DNA of 64,000 nt from Bacteroidota bacterium. GTDB taxonomy: Bacteria > Bacteroidota > Bacteroidia > B-17B0 > Aurantibacillaceae. Positions 17,052-24,051 of this stretch are shown here, piece by piece. The stretch lies in contig JAJNBG010000015.1 of the NCBI GenBank assembly GCA_021155905.1, positions 1-64,000 of the forward strand, given 5' to 3'. A program made the translations under genes and the position numbers. The notes beneath the pieces were generated by a model. The model was not told where the DNA came from. It saw nothing but the letters and a program-made list of their open reading frames with translations, and ran no database searches. Within the stretch, counting starts at the first letter, position 1; the number at the start of each line of letters is the position of its first letter.

Positions 17052-18497
17052 ATGCTTGACCACGTTAAACATATCACAAATCGTTTTGTGTTTCCTGTTC
17101 TCACAGGAACACTAATATTATATGTGATTGCACGTGGTTGCATGGTAGACATCACCGATGACGAAGCCTGGTCGTTTTTTAATGTGAAGAATTTCTGGTA
17201 CGTGGAAACACTCTGCACTGGAAACACGCACTGGTTTAATTTCGCTGCTATTAAAGCTGCAATCCTTTTGGGTTGCGAAAGAACCTGGCAGATCCGTTGG
17301 TTCAGTATGTTATCCGGGATTGGTTTTATTTATGTCGTGTATGTATGGCTCAGAACCATAAAAGTGTTTTATTTAAAATGTTTTGCCTTTTGTTTCCTAT
17401 TGCTGAATCCTTATTTGATCGAGTACTTGTCACTGGCACGGGGTTACACAACCGCCTTGTTTTTTCTGGCACTGAGTCTTTTGTTTTTAATGAGGGCGCA
17501 AAACGCCAAGGAGCGGCGTTATTTATTTTTAGCATTGCTGTTCGCGGGATTAAGCGCTGTCGCCAATTTTAATTTTCTCTATTTTTTTGCAGCTTTTTGC
17601 CTGGTTTATTTTTATGAATGTTATTTTAAAAATGGTTTGGGATTTTTAAAGCAAAAGCAATTTTACACCGACTTTGTTTTTTCAATTTGTACCCTGGCCA
17701 TTGTTTTAGTGGCTTTCCGCTTTATTGTGATCTGTTCCAATGACATTGCCGCGCATGGTGGAAGGGAGCTGGTTCCGGCCATATTTTCCAGTTTCATTGA
17801 TACGTTGTTGTACCGCAATTTCTCACTTTCTCAAAATGTCGTTATTGTTTCGGCCTATGTTCTTCTTGTTTTGATACTCTTTGCCATTGGGTTTGGGATG
17901 CTAAAATACAACACTCACCAAAATAGGTTGTATTTATATGCAAGCTGGATACTTGCCCTCATGCTCTTATTTTGTGTGATCAATAAATGGTGCTTTAATG
18001 TGCTGTATCCCAATGACAGGACCACTTTGATGTTTTACCCTTTAATAGCGATTGTACTGGTTGGTTTGCTGCATCACATCTTCACCTATTTTTTGTTTGA
18101 AAGAATCCTGATCTGTCTGTTGGCAGGATTTTTATTTTTTAATTTCATAAAGAGCATCAACGTGGATACCGGTTATGATCATCCCTATTGCAAAGACACT
18201 GAACGGTACTTCAAAGATCTCAAAAAGCTGAACGCAAAAAATATCGGGATGTCTGTTGAATTTTACTGTGTATTCTATAAATATTACCAGGTAACCGATC
18301 CTGTACTCAAAGGTGAATCCATCAATACCCTGGGCGTTTATAGCCGCTGGATCAAAGAAAGCCCTTTAACAGATTTTGATTACATAGTATTACTTCCCGG
18401 AAGCACCCTAAGCTGGTATAGGAATAGTTCTGTGAAACTGGAGCTGGTTCATTTTTATCCCGATACCAAAGTATCCGTTTTCAGAGTTGTTAAGTAG
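17052..18497 (+). CDS. GT-C-like multi-pass membrane protein, copy 1
   Basis: A 481-residue protein with roughly ten or more hydrophobic helices. After the first helix comes an acidic pair in ITDDEAWSFF, then ETLCTGNTHWFNF, then another helix, as expected for membrane glycosyltransferases of the GT39/ArnT type that use lipid-phosphate sugars. The C-terminal 90 residues are soluble (YFKDLKKLNAKNIGMS). The open frame extends to 16917, but its first 45 codons are the repeat element, so the ATG at 17052 is the likely start. A paralogue follows at 18649 with the same motifs. Sugar donor and acceptor cannot be inferred. Confidence 0.72.
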   Translation: MLDHVKHITNRFVFPVLTGTLILYVIARGCMVDITDDEAWSFFNVKNFWYVETLCTGNTHWFNFAAIKAAILLGCERTWQIRWFSMLSGIGFIYVVYVWLRTIKVFYLKCFAFCFLLLNPYLIEYLSLARGYTTALFFLALSLLFLMRAQNAKERRYLFLALLFAGLSAVANFNFLYFFAAFCLVYFYECYFKNGLGFLKQKQFYTDFVFSICTLAIVLVAFRFIVICSNDIAAHGGRELVPAIFSSFIDTLLYRNFSLSQNVVIVSAYVLLVLILFAIGFGMLKYNTHQNRLYLYASWILALMLLFCVINKWCFNVLYPNDRTTLMFYPLIAIVLVGLLHHIFTYFLFERILICLLAGFLFFNFIKSINVDTGYDHPYCKDTERYFKDLKKLNAKNIGMSVEFYCVFYKYYQVTDPVLKGESINTLGVYSRWIKESPLTDFDYIVLLPGSTLSWYRNSSVKLELVHFYPDTKVSVFRVVK

Positions 18498-18504
18498 TAA
18501 ATAC

Positions 18505-18617
18505 ATTTAACCACATAGGTACATAGTCTTTGTCTTCCTGAGCGCAGCGACGCTCTATGGATTCTAACAATACCCATTTCGCTTTCCGGGACATCCTATG
18601 TCTCTATGTGGTTAAAT
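18505..18617. repeat. 113-bp inverted-repeat element between GT-C-like paralogues
   Basis: The 22-bp arms (18505-18526 and 18596-18617) read ATTTAACCACATAGGTACAT AG and its reverse complement with two mismatches. The inside carries GAGCGCAGCGACGCTC. It lies in the 151-bp gap between the paired membrane-protein genes. It resembles TTTAACCACATAGA-type dispersed repeats I recall in other Bacteroidota. Confidence 0.5.
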
Positions 18618-18648
18618 CACCATTCAATACTTTTTGTATATTTATTAA

Positions 18649-20103
18649 ATGCAAAGCATCAAAAAACAAATCCTCACTAACTCCATCTTCTTTTTGTTGG
18701 TGTACGCGTTGATGTTTTATGTGGTGCTCCGGGCTGTCAGTATGGTCATGACCCATGACGAAGCTTATTCCTTTTACAATGCGAAACATTTCTGGTGGGT
18801 AGAAACTCTTTGTACCGGTAACACACATTGGTTCAATTTCCTGGCTATGAAGACCTGCATACTGTTTGGTTTGGAAAAAGCCAGCCAGCTGCGTTGGTTC
18901 AGTTTATTGTCCTCCGGTGTTTTTTTAACGGTCATTTATTTCTGGCTCAAAGACATCAAAGAATTGCCTGTTAAGATGTTTGCTTTTTCGGTGGGTGTAT
19001 TGAATCCTTTTTTAATTGATTATCTATCCCTGGCCCGTGGTTATTCTACTGCCCTGATGTTTGAAGCTTTAAGCATTACCTGCTATTGCCTCGCACTGAA
19101 AAACGATAGACGTTCCACAGCAACTTTCTCCTTATTCTTTGCCGGCATGGCGGCCATTGCCAATTTTAATTTCTTTTATTTTTTTGCTGCTTTCTGTTTG
19201 ATCTATTTTTTCCGATTTCATTTCAAGCGTGACTTCTCGTTCTTAAAAAACAAATTGTTTTACGCGGAAAGTTTATTTGCATTAGGCATTACGGCTTTAG
19301 TCATCAAAGCGCTGCAGTTCATTACCACTTGCTCTAATGATATAGGAGCCTACGGAGGAGAAGACCTGGTGAGTGGTATTTTCATGGGTTTTGTGCATAC
19401 CCTGATTTATAGGCAATCTGGCAATGAACCTGTTCTTCGTGCAGCCGCTTATGGATTATGTATGATGGCGCTAATGGCTTGTGTGTATGGGATTCGAATG
19501 ATAAAGCAGCACCGCTGCTTATGGTATTCCTTTTCTTCAGGACTGTTATTGCTCATGTTGATTTTAACCCTGTTCACTAAATTTTGTTTTGGTGTGTTAT
19601 ATCCCACTTACCGAACCGCTCTGATGTTCTATCCTTTGATTGCACTTGTATTGGTAGGTTTTTTCAATGCCATATTATCTAATCAAAAGATCAAAAAAAT
19701 TACCTTGTATGGCTTCAGTTCTTTGTTGGCCCTGCACTTCATTCTGAACATGAGCCTTCGTAAAAGTTTCGACTACTGGCAACAGGCAGATACCAAAGCC
19801 TGCTTCATCTATCTTGACACTCTGCAAGCTAAAAAAGTGGGCATTACACCTGAGCTTTATGGTGTTTACCGCAACTACTATCAGTTAACGGATTGCTACG
19901 CATTCAAATTTGAAGGTAAAAGCATCAACACTGCATTTCCAAATGGATTGGATACTAACCAGGAGTTAAAGAATTTTCAATACCTGGTGTTGTTTCCTCC
20001 TTACAATTTAAGCTTTTATAAAAATAACCGGGTGAAGTTTGAAGGAGTGAACTATTATAAGAGCACGGGAACTTTGATAATAAAGGTTTTATCTGGACAA
20101 TAG
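18649..20103 (+). CDS. GT-C-like multi-pass membrane protein, copy 2
   Basis: A 484-residue protein, clearly paralogous to the one at 17052. It shares the MTHDEAYSFYNAKHFWWVE opening (acidic pair after helix 1), the ETLCTGNTHWFNF segment, the LNPFLIDYLSLARGYSTAL segment, NFNFFYFFAAFCLIYF and the YPTYRTALMFYPLIALVLVG segment. The soluble C-terminal tail is also shared (AKKVGITPELYGVYRNYYQLTD). The pair therefore arose by tandem duplication and then diverged substantially. A glycosyltransferase role is inferred from topology and the acidic motif only. An O-antigen-ligase-like or simple membrane-transferase role is also possible. Confidence 0.72.
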   Translation: MQSIKKQILTNSIFFLLVYALMFYVVLRAVSMVMTHDEAYSFYNAKHFWWVETLCTGNTHWFNFLAMKTCILFGLEKASQLRWFSLLSSGVFLTVIYFWLKDIKELPVKMFAFSVGVLNPFLIDYLSLARGYSTALMFEALSITCYCLALKNDRRSTATFSLFFAGMAAIANFNFFYFFAAFCLIYFFRFHFKRDFSFLKNKLFYAESLFALGITALVIKALQFITTCSNDIGAYGGEDLVSGIFMGFVHTLIYRQSGNEPVLRAAAYGLCMMALMACVYGIRMIKQHRCLWYSFSSGLLLLMLILTLFTKFCFGVLYPTYRTALMFYPLIALVLVGFFNAILSNQKIKKITLYGFSSLLALHFILNMSLRKSFDYWQQADTKACFIYLDTLQAKKVGITPELYGVYRNYYQLTDCYAFKFEGKSINTAFPNGLDTNQELKNFQYLVLFPPYNLSFYKNNRVKFEGVNYYKSTGTLIIKVLSGQ

Positions 20104-20285
20104 GATTGAGTCCAGGGAGAAAAACATTCTTTATACCTTAATGTCTACTAAATGAAAAATGGAGAAATCTTTTAATTTACTTTCACTGCGTCTGATTTAA
20201 CATTGTGTTACTATAAGAAACATACTTTAGTACATTATGGAGAGTTATTTAGTACATATAAATTAGACCCTGAGTTGTGAGCCCG

Positions 20286-20293
20286 TAACTTTG
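20286..20293 (+). promoter_or_regulatory. candidate -7 element of XRE gene 1
   Basis: TAACTTTG matches TAnnTTTG exactly and ends 4 nt before the ATG at 20298. The same box with the same spacing precedes the paralogue at 20864. Confidence 0.45.
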
Positions 20294-20297
20294 GTTG

Positions 20298-20663
20298 ATG
20301 GCAATTCATATCGGCAAGAGAATAAAAGAAGAGCTCTATAGAAAGAATATTTCTGTGAGTGACTTTGCTAAGAAAATCAACAAAAGCAGGAATGTTATCT
20401 ATAATATTTTTGAAAGAGTAAGTATTGATACTGAATTGCTTAATAAAATAGGTAAGACCCTGAACTGTGATTTTTTCTCTCTCTATTCAGCTCAAAAAGA
20501 GTTTGAAGCTAATTTCGTGAGGCATTTTCATGCCAACGGGCATAATGTCAACTACTACAATGACCAGTTAAATGCCGTTCAAAAACATAATGAGGTAATG
20601 GAAAATGAAATAGCCTATCTTAAGAAGATCATTGCTCTGATGGAAAGCCAAAAAGAGAAATAG
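20298..20663 (+). CDS. XRE-family DNA-binding protein with C-terminal coiled coil, copy 1
   Basis: A 121-residue protein with an XRE-type helix-turn-helix (about 1-60: RIKEELYRKNISVSDFAKK then SRNVIYNIFE) and a C-terminal coiled coil (about 85-120: QLNAVQKHNEVMENEIAYLK). It likely dimerises through the coil and binds operator DNA. A TTG codon at 20295 could extend it by one residue, but the ATG at 20298 matches the start of its paralogue (MAIHIGKRIKEEL). A partly conserved His-rich patch, HFHANGHNVNYY, sits between HTH and coil. The regulated genes are unknown; no partner toxin gene is adjacent. Confidence 0.75.
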   Translation: MAIHIGKRIKEELYRKNISVSDFAKKINKSRNVIYNIFERVSIDTELLNKIGKTLNCDFFSLYSAQKEFEANFVRHFHANGHNVNYYNDQLNAVQKHNEVMENEIAYLKKIIALMESQKEK

Positions 20664-20851
20664 ACGAATATTTTACATTAATTTAATATCCGCATCGCTT
20701 TTTCACGTTGAGAATGTTAATTTTTGGGAGAATATTTATCTTTTTATTAAATTTGCATTGCCAGGTTTTTTGTGACTAAGCGCAAAGTAATTTCGGGCAT
20801 ATTGAAAAGATATTTGTTACAGAAAAATTAAAAACATTGTAGGGAGGCAGT

Positions 20852-20859
20852 TAACTTTG
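20852..20859 (+). promoter_or_regulatory. candidate -7 element of XRE gene 2
   Basis: TAACTTTG, exact TAnnTTTG match, 4 nt before the ATG at 20864. The stretch AACTTTGGTT is shared with the first copy. AGGGAGG lies further upstream (20841-20847), before the box. Confidence 0.45.
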
Positions 20860-20863
20860 GTTA

Positions 20864-21244
20864 ATGGCAATTCATATCGGTAAAAGAATAAAAGAAGAAC
20901 TCAACCGGCAGAATATTTCAGTGAGCGATTTCGCAAAGAAAATCAACAGGAGTAGGAATGTAATTTACGATATCTTCGAAAGGGAAAGTATTGATACCGG
21001 TTTGTTGAATAAAATCGGCAAGATCCTGTGTTGCGATTTTTTTTCCCTGTATTCATCGCAAAAAGAATTCGCATCTGATGATGTTAAGCATTTTCATGCC
21101 AGCGGACATAATTTAAATTATTATTCAGAACAGATCGATGCGATTCAGAAACAGAATCACATATTGGAAAGTGAAATTATTTATCTCAAAAAGATAATTA
21201 CCTTAATGGAAGGCAAAAAAGAAAAAGTGAAAGTAAAAAAATAG
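20864..21244 (+). CDS. XRE-family DNA-binding protein with C-terminal coiled coil, copy 2
   Basis: A 126-residue paralogue of the preceding regulator, alignable end to end. The HTH (RIKEELNRQNISVSDFAKK, SRNVIYDIFE), the patch HFHASGHNLNYYSEQ and the coiled coil QIDAIQKQNHILESEIIYLK are all kept, and the tail is Lys-rich. The near-identical N-terminus (MAIHIGKRIKEEL) points to similar DNA targets, while the divergent coils could favour homodimers over heterodimers. The pair is separated by 200 bp with its own candidate promoter for each copy. A 16-bp palindrome (21306-21321) lies 60 bp downstream. Confidence 0.75.
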   Translation: MAIHIGKRIKEELNRQNISVSDFAKKINRSRNVIYDIFERESIDTGLLNKIGKILCCDFFSLYSSQKEFASDDVKHFHASGHNLNYYSEQIDAIQKQNHILESEIIYLKKIITLMEGKKEKVKVKK

Positions 21245-21814
21245 TTGTAATCCTGGATTTGTAAAAAGATTCACTTAATTAAGCTTCCGCTTCATATATA
21301 GATTCGTCAGGTTTACCTGACTTATATATAAATCCATTTGCAGTTCGTATTGATTAATCAGTTTTACGAACTTCACTTGCGTAATTTTCATCAAAGTATA
21401 CTTCCGCGAAGCGTTATCCACGAGGAAAAGGTTTACGATGTTTTTTGCTTCTCTTACAGTAGTCAGGTATTCGCCATGATAATATCCGTTTGGTCAAAAA
21501 GACATAATGAATTGAAGAAGGTAACGTTATTGCTATATTTTTTTTGGATTTATTTAAACTGATTGGATCATAGGTCTTCTTTTTGACCTAAGGATTGCTC
21601 TAAATACCTGTGCAAATTTAGATGGCCTTGTACCAAAGCATATAATTATTTGATAAGGTACTCTTTAAAATAACTAAAAGCATTTATTTTAAAAGACAAT
21701 GGTATCAGTATTTTCAATACTTTTTTAATTCTAACGATAAAATTTGCCGTCTTAACTAAAGTTGTCTCAGATTTTAATAAAGACGTTTAATTTTCCAATA
21801 CAAAAGACATTTTG
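21245..21814. other. intergenic region without a convincing gene
   Basis: About 570 bp. It contains the palindrome GTCAGGT-TT-ACCTGAC (21306-21321), a small hairpin TAGGTC/GACCTA (21571-21576 with 21585-21590), a 38-codon minus-strand frame (21391-21275, MKITQVKFVKLINQ start) and an unsupported 74-codon plus-strand frame overlapping it. Neither frame shows a recognisable domain or a good start context. Confidence 0.4.
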
Positions 21815-22018
21815 ATGCCGCGTTTACATAAAATAAGAGGTTTGTTTTTCCTGGAAATCAGCAAAAATATGACGTGTGTCCACCAGCATTTGATGTTAGA
21901 AAAGACAAGTGGTGAAACTATTTGCATGCATTGTGGCCGCACAATTTATATGCGTAGGAAGCCTGACAAATTATTGGGAGATGAATTCACAGGCAATACG
22001 AATTCATCCGATTCATAA
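21815..22018 (+). CDS. small zinc-ribbon-like protein
   Basis: A 67-residue frame from the ATG at 21815. An alternative start at Met19 gives MTCVHQHLMLEKTSGETICM. The pattern C-x-H-x-H followed by CMHCGR about 13 residues later looks like a compact zinc-binding site, and the tail is acidic and polar (GDEFTGNTNSSDS). No family is recognised. It is isolated among repeats and orphan frames, so it could be a remnant of a larger gene, but the Cys/His spacing argues for a real product. Confidence 0.4.
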   Translation: MPRLHKIRGLFFLEISKNMTCVHQHLMLEKTSGETICMHCGRTIYMRRKPDKLLGDEFTGNTNSSDS

Positions 22019-22396
22019 AAACGCCAACATCAATTACATATCGGCAGGCAAAACCCCACTATAAAACATCTACTGCATAGATAACGACCGGCAGTTCAGG
22101 ATCCTATGAATGTAGACGCCTACACCCTGAACTGCCGCCTTTCCGGTTGTGCCCCATAATTTGGACAGATTTGACTAATGCTTTTTATTAAGATTATGTC
22201 ATTAAGTAAGGGTATTTGCCATATTTAATGCAGGCCTATCTGATTTAAATATCACTACCACAATTGCTTAAATAGCAAAAAACTGCTTTTATATTGGTAC
22301 ACATATTTTTATTTATCTGGTATTTGTTCATTATTTTGTTACATATTTGTGTAACATTGCACTTCTTAAATTGGTCTACATTCGCCCTCTCTTTAA
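22019..22396. other. intergenic region with inverted repeat and IS-end-like segment
   Basis: About 380 bp with no gene. A perfect 12-bp inverted repeat CGGCAGTTCAGG/CCTGAACTGCCG (22089-22100 with 22126-22137) encloses a small TGTAG/CTACA hairpin. Just after it, GTGCCCCATAATTTGGACA (22148-22166) looks like an insertion-sequence terminal repeat, but no transposase frame follows. Confidence 0.4.
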
Positions 22397-22714
22397 ATGG
22401 ATAAAAACGACTTGAGTGTAATTTTTGGAAAGACCGCCATCTGGGACTTTTACATGAACAATGAGCATGTGGAAAGCCTCAGATATGATGCGCAAAATAA
22501 TTTCATTACTAACAATGGAAGCGCTTATAGTATTTCAAAAATTGACATATGTGTGGAATCAGGAGTACTCTCTTTCGAGAAGAAAGCGCCGGGTTCAAAG
22601 GCGGTAAAAGCAAGCCTTGTTTTTATTAAGGATAAATCCATGCTGGTGGGCTTTGAAGGAAGCAAACAGGTGAAGTATGTTAAAACCGGGAAGAAATCAT
22701 TCTCATGTTCTTAA
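22397..22714 (+). CDS. hypothetical protein, 105 residues
   Basis: A soluble protein of 105 residues with alternating hydrophobic and polar residues suggesting a beta-rich fold (WDFYMNNEHVESLRYDAQNN, ASLVFIKDKSMLVGFEGSKQ). There is no signal peptide, helix bundle or known motif. The frame opens at a proper ATG and codon use is like the neighbours, so it is probably real. It lies alone between the IS-end-like segment and the Mesh1-like gene, 14 bp before a decayed copy of the pseudoknot-like repeat. Function is unknown. Confidence 0.5.
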   Translation: MDKNDLSVIFGKTAIWDFYMNNEHVESLRYDAQNNFITNNGSAYSISKIDICVESGVLSFEKKAPGSKAVKASLVFIKDKSMLVGFEGSKQVKYVKTGKKSFSCS

Positions 22715-22727
22715 ATGGTTTTTTTAT

Positions 22728-22753
22728 TTTACTTTTTTCACTAAAAAAGTAAA
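22728..22753 (-). repeat. pseudoknot-like element, decayed reverse copy
   Basis: The arms TTTACTTTTTT (22728-22738) and AAAAAAGTAAA (22743-22753) keep the hairpin, but the loop is only CACT. The outside partner has become AGTCAAAACGCAACTC, which has lost the AAG of the intact copies. Both halves of the second pairing are gone together. Confidence 0.45.
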
Positions 22754-22789
22754 TAAAATCTAAGTCAAAACGCAACTCATTGAATCAGC

Positions 22790-23377
22790 TCACTTTTGTT
22801 GCTTTTTAACCGTACGTTTCTTTTTTTCTGCTAATGATTCAATCGCGCCATTTACAAGTGCCCAGGCTTCATTATACAATTCTTTATTTCCTTTGTCCAA
22901 TTTTTTGAGATTAGTTCTGCATTCGTATAAAAAAACTCTGGCAAAGTCCGGATCATGATTTACGATTTCGATTGAATTGTCAATAATGTCCGCGTATTTA
23001 ATCGTTTGCGAGTCAGGACTTGTGTTCTCGAGCCGTGCGAGTTCATTAGCTTTTCTTGCACGTCTGTTTAGTTTTGGATAATCTTTTTTAATAAAAACGT
23101 CCGTCAGGTCAATCACCATATCTAAAGTCCGATGCGCCATGTCATCCGGCATAACAGATTTTAGAAAGTCACCCAGTTCATTTTTTTGTACAGGAGTATC
23201 CTCCAACACATCATGAAGCAGTGCTGCAGATAATATGCAGATATCATTAGTGAAACGTCTGCAGGTTTTCATCACCCGAATAGGGTGGACGATATAGCGT
23301 TCCGGTGTATATTTTCTCATCTGTTCGCCATGGGCGTTGTCAGCGTATTCTGTAATTTTATCAAGCAGATCTTCCAT
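22790..23377 (-). CDS. HD-domain hydrolase resembling Mesh1/SpoT alarmone hydrolases
   Basis: A 195-residue protein with the HD pattern of RelA/SpoT-type hydrolases: AHGEQMRKYTPERYIVHP (His16, Arg21-Lys22, His31), ALLHDVLEDT (His55-Asp56, Glu59-Asp60), and later IKYADIIDN, equivalent to the conserved Asp/Asn segment. These residues bind Mn and the (p)ppGpp 3' pyrophosphate in Mesh1 and SpoT. There is no synthetase, TGS or ACT domain, and the length matches stand-alone Mesh1-type small alarmone hydrolases. NADPH phosphatase activity, known for Mesh1, is an alternative. The C-terminus is Lys-rich. It is monocistronic in the accessory stretch. Confidence 0.72.
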   Translation of the reverse strand: MEDLLDKITEYADNAHGEQMRKYTPERYIVHPIRVMKTCRRFTNDICILSAALLHDVLEDTPVQKNELGDFLKSVMPDDMAHRTLDMVIDLTDVFIKKDYPKLNRRARKANELARLENTSPDSQTIKYADIIDNSIEIVNHDPDFARVFLYECRTNLKKLDKGNKELYNEAWALVNGAIESLAEKKKRTVKKQQK

Positions 23378-23586
23378 TTTACCCGATACATTTTTTCAAT
23401 AATACTATCGCTTTTTCGAACATGAGAATAGTTTCGATAACATGACTTTATTCATAGCCCGAATTTTATCAGTTAAACTCCAGGCTCTTTGATTTAGTTG
23501 TTATTGACAAAAAGACCCGTTCTGATACAATAAAAATATTATACATTTTCCTTGAATTGTGCAAGGCCCGAAGAGCTATGATTTGA

Positions 23587-23594
23587 TACATTTG
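23587..23594 (+). promoter_or_regulatory. candidate -7 element of small lipoprotein gene
   Basis: TACATTTG is an exact TAnnTTTG match ending 18 nt before the ATG at 23613. No -33 element stands out. Confidence 0.35.
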
Positions 23595-23612
23595 CTTGAA
23601 TTAAAAAAAACT

Positions 23613-23768
23613 ATGAAGACGATTACTCTATTCTCATTTTTGGCCGCTTTGTTAGCAATATCATGCACAGGAACTGATAATTCCGGTAACAACCATCGCA
23701 CCGTCCCTGATAAAGGGCCTTATCAATATCGAAACGATTCTGCAGCAACGGATTCAACATCTCATTAA
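23613..23768 (+). CDS. small lipoprotein, 51 residues
   Basis: A 51-residue protein with a signal peptide (MKTITLFSFLAALL) and a lipobox AISC (lipidated Cys17), followed by a short polar tail rich in Asp, Asn, Ser and Thr. Its mature part is only about 35 residues, so it is a membrane-tethered peptide of unknown role. The frame is open upstream to 23559, but the ATG at 23613, preceded by an A-run, gives the proper signal peptide. Similar tiny lipoproteins are common in Bacteroidota. Confidence 0.6.
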   Translation: MKTITLFSFLAALLAISCTGTDNSGNNHRTVPDKGPYQYRNDSAATDSTSH

Positions 23769-24051
23769 GGAGTCATCACCTGTGAGCGTTGATTAAATTG
23801 GACTGGGTTGCCCTATTGCCATTAGTCCGTTCCCTTACCTTCCTTGTATGTCATAATGCCTTTGCCAATATTATAGCAGTGTAATTGACAGGCATATTGT
23901 TTTTATTGACAGTATCTTAGTAGAAAAGCTTTTTACGAAAGCACCTGTCTGCCTGACCAAAATCACCTCCAAATCTTATGAACAGCCTGTTTAAAAATCA
24001 GACGGTGAAAAGCCCTTTTTTTCGTAAATTAGCACCTCTAAAAACAAGCAC

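Noticed and set aside
21338-21562. 74-codon plus-strand frame
   Set aside because: No motif, amino-acid composition like random A/T-rich DNA, and an equally weak frame lies on the other strand.
23769-24051. Glycine riboswitch before gcvP
   Set aside because: No recognisable tandem aptamer core; only an A/T-rich upstream region.
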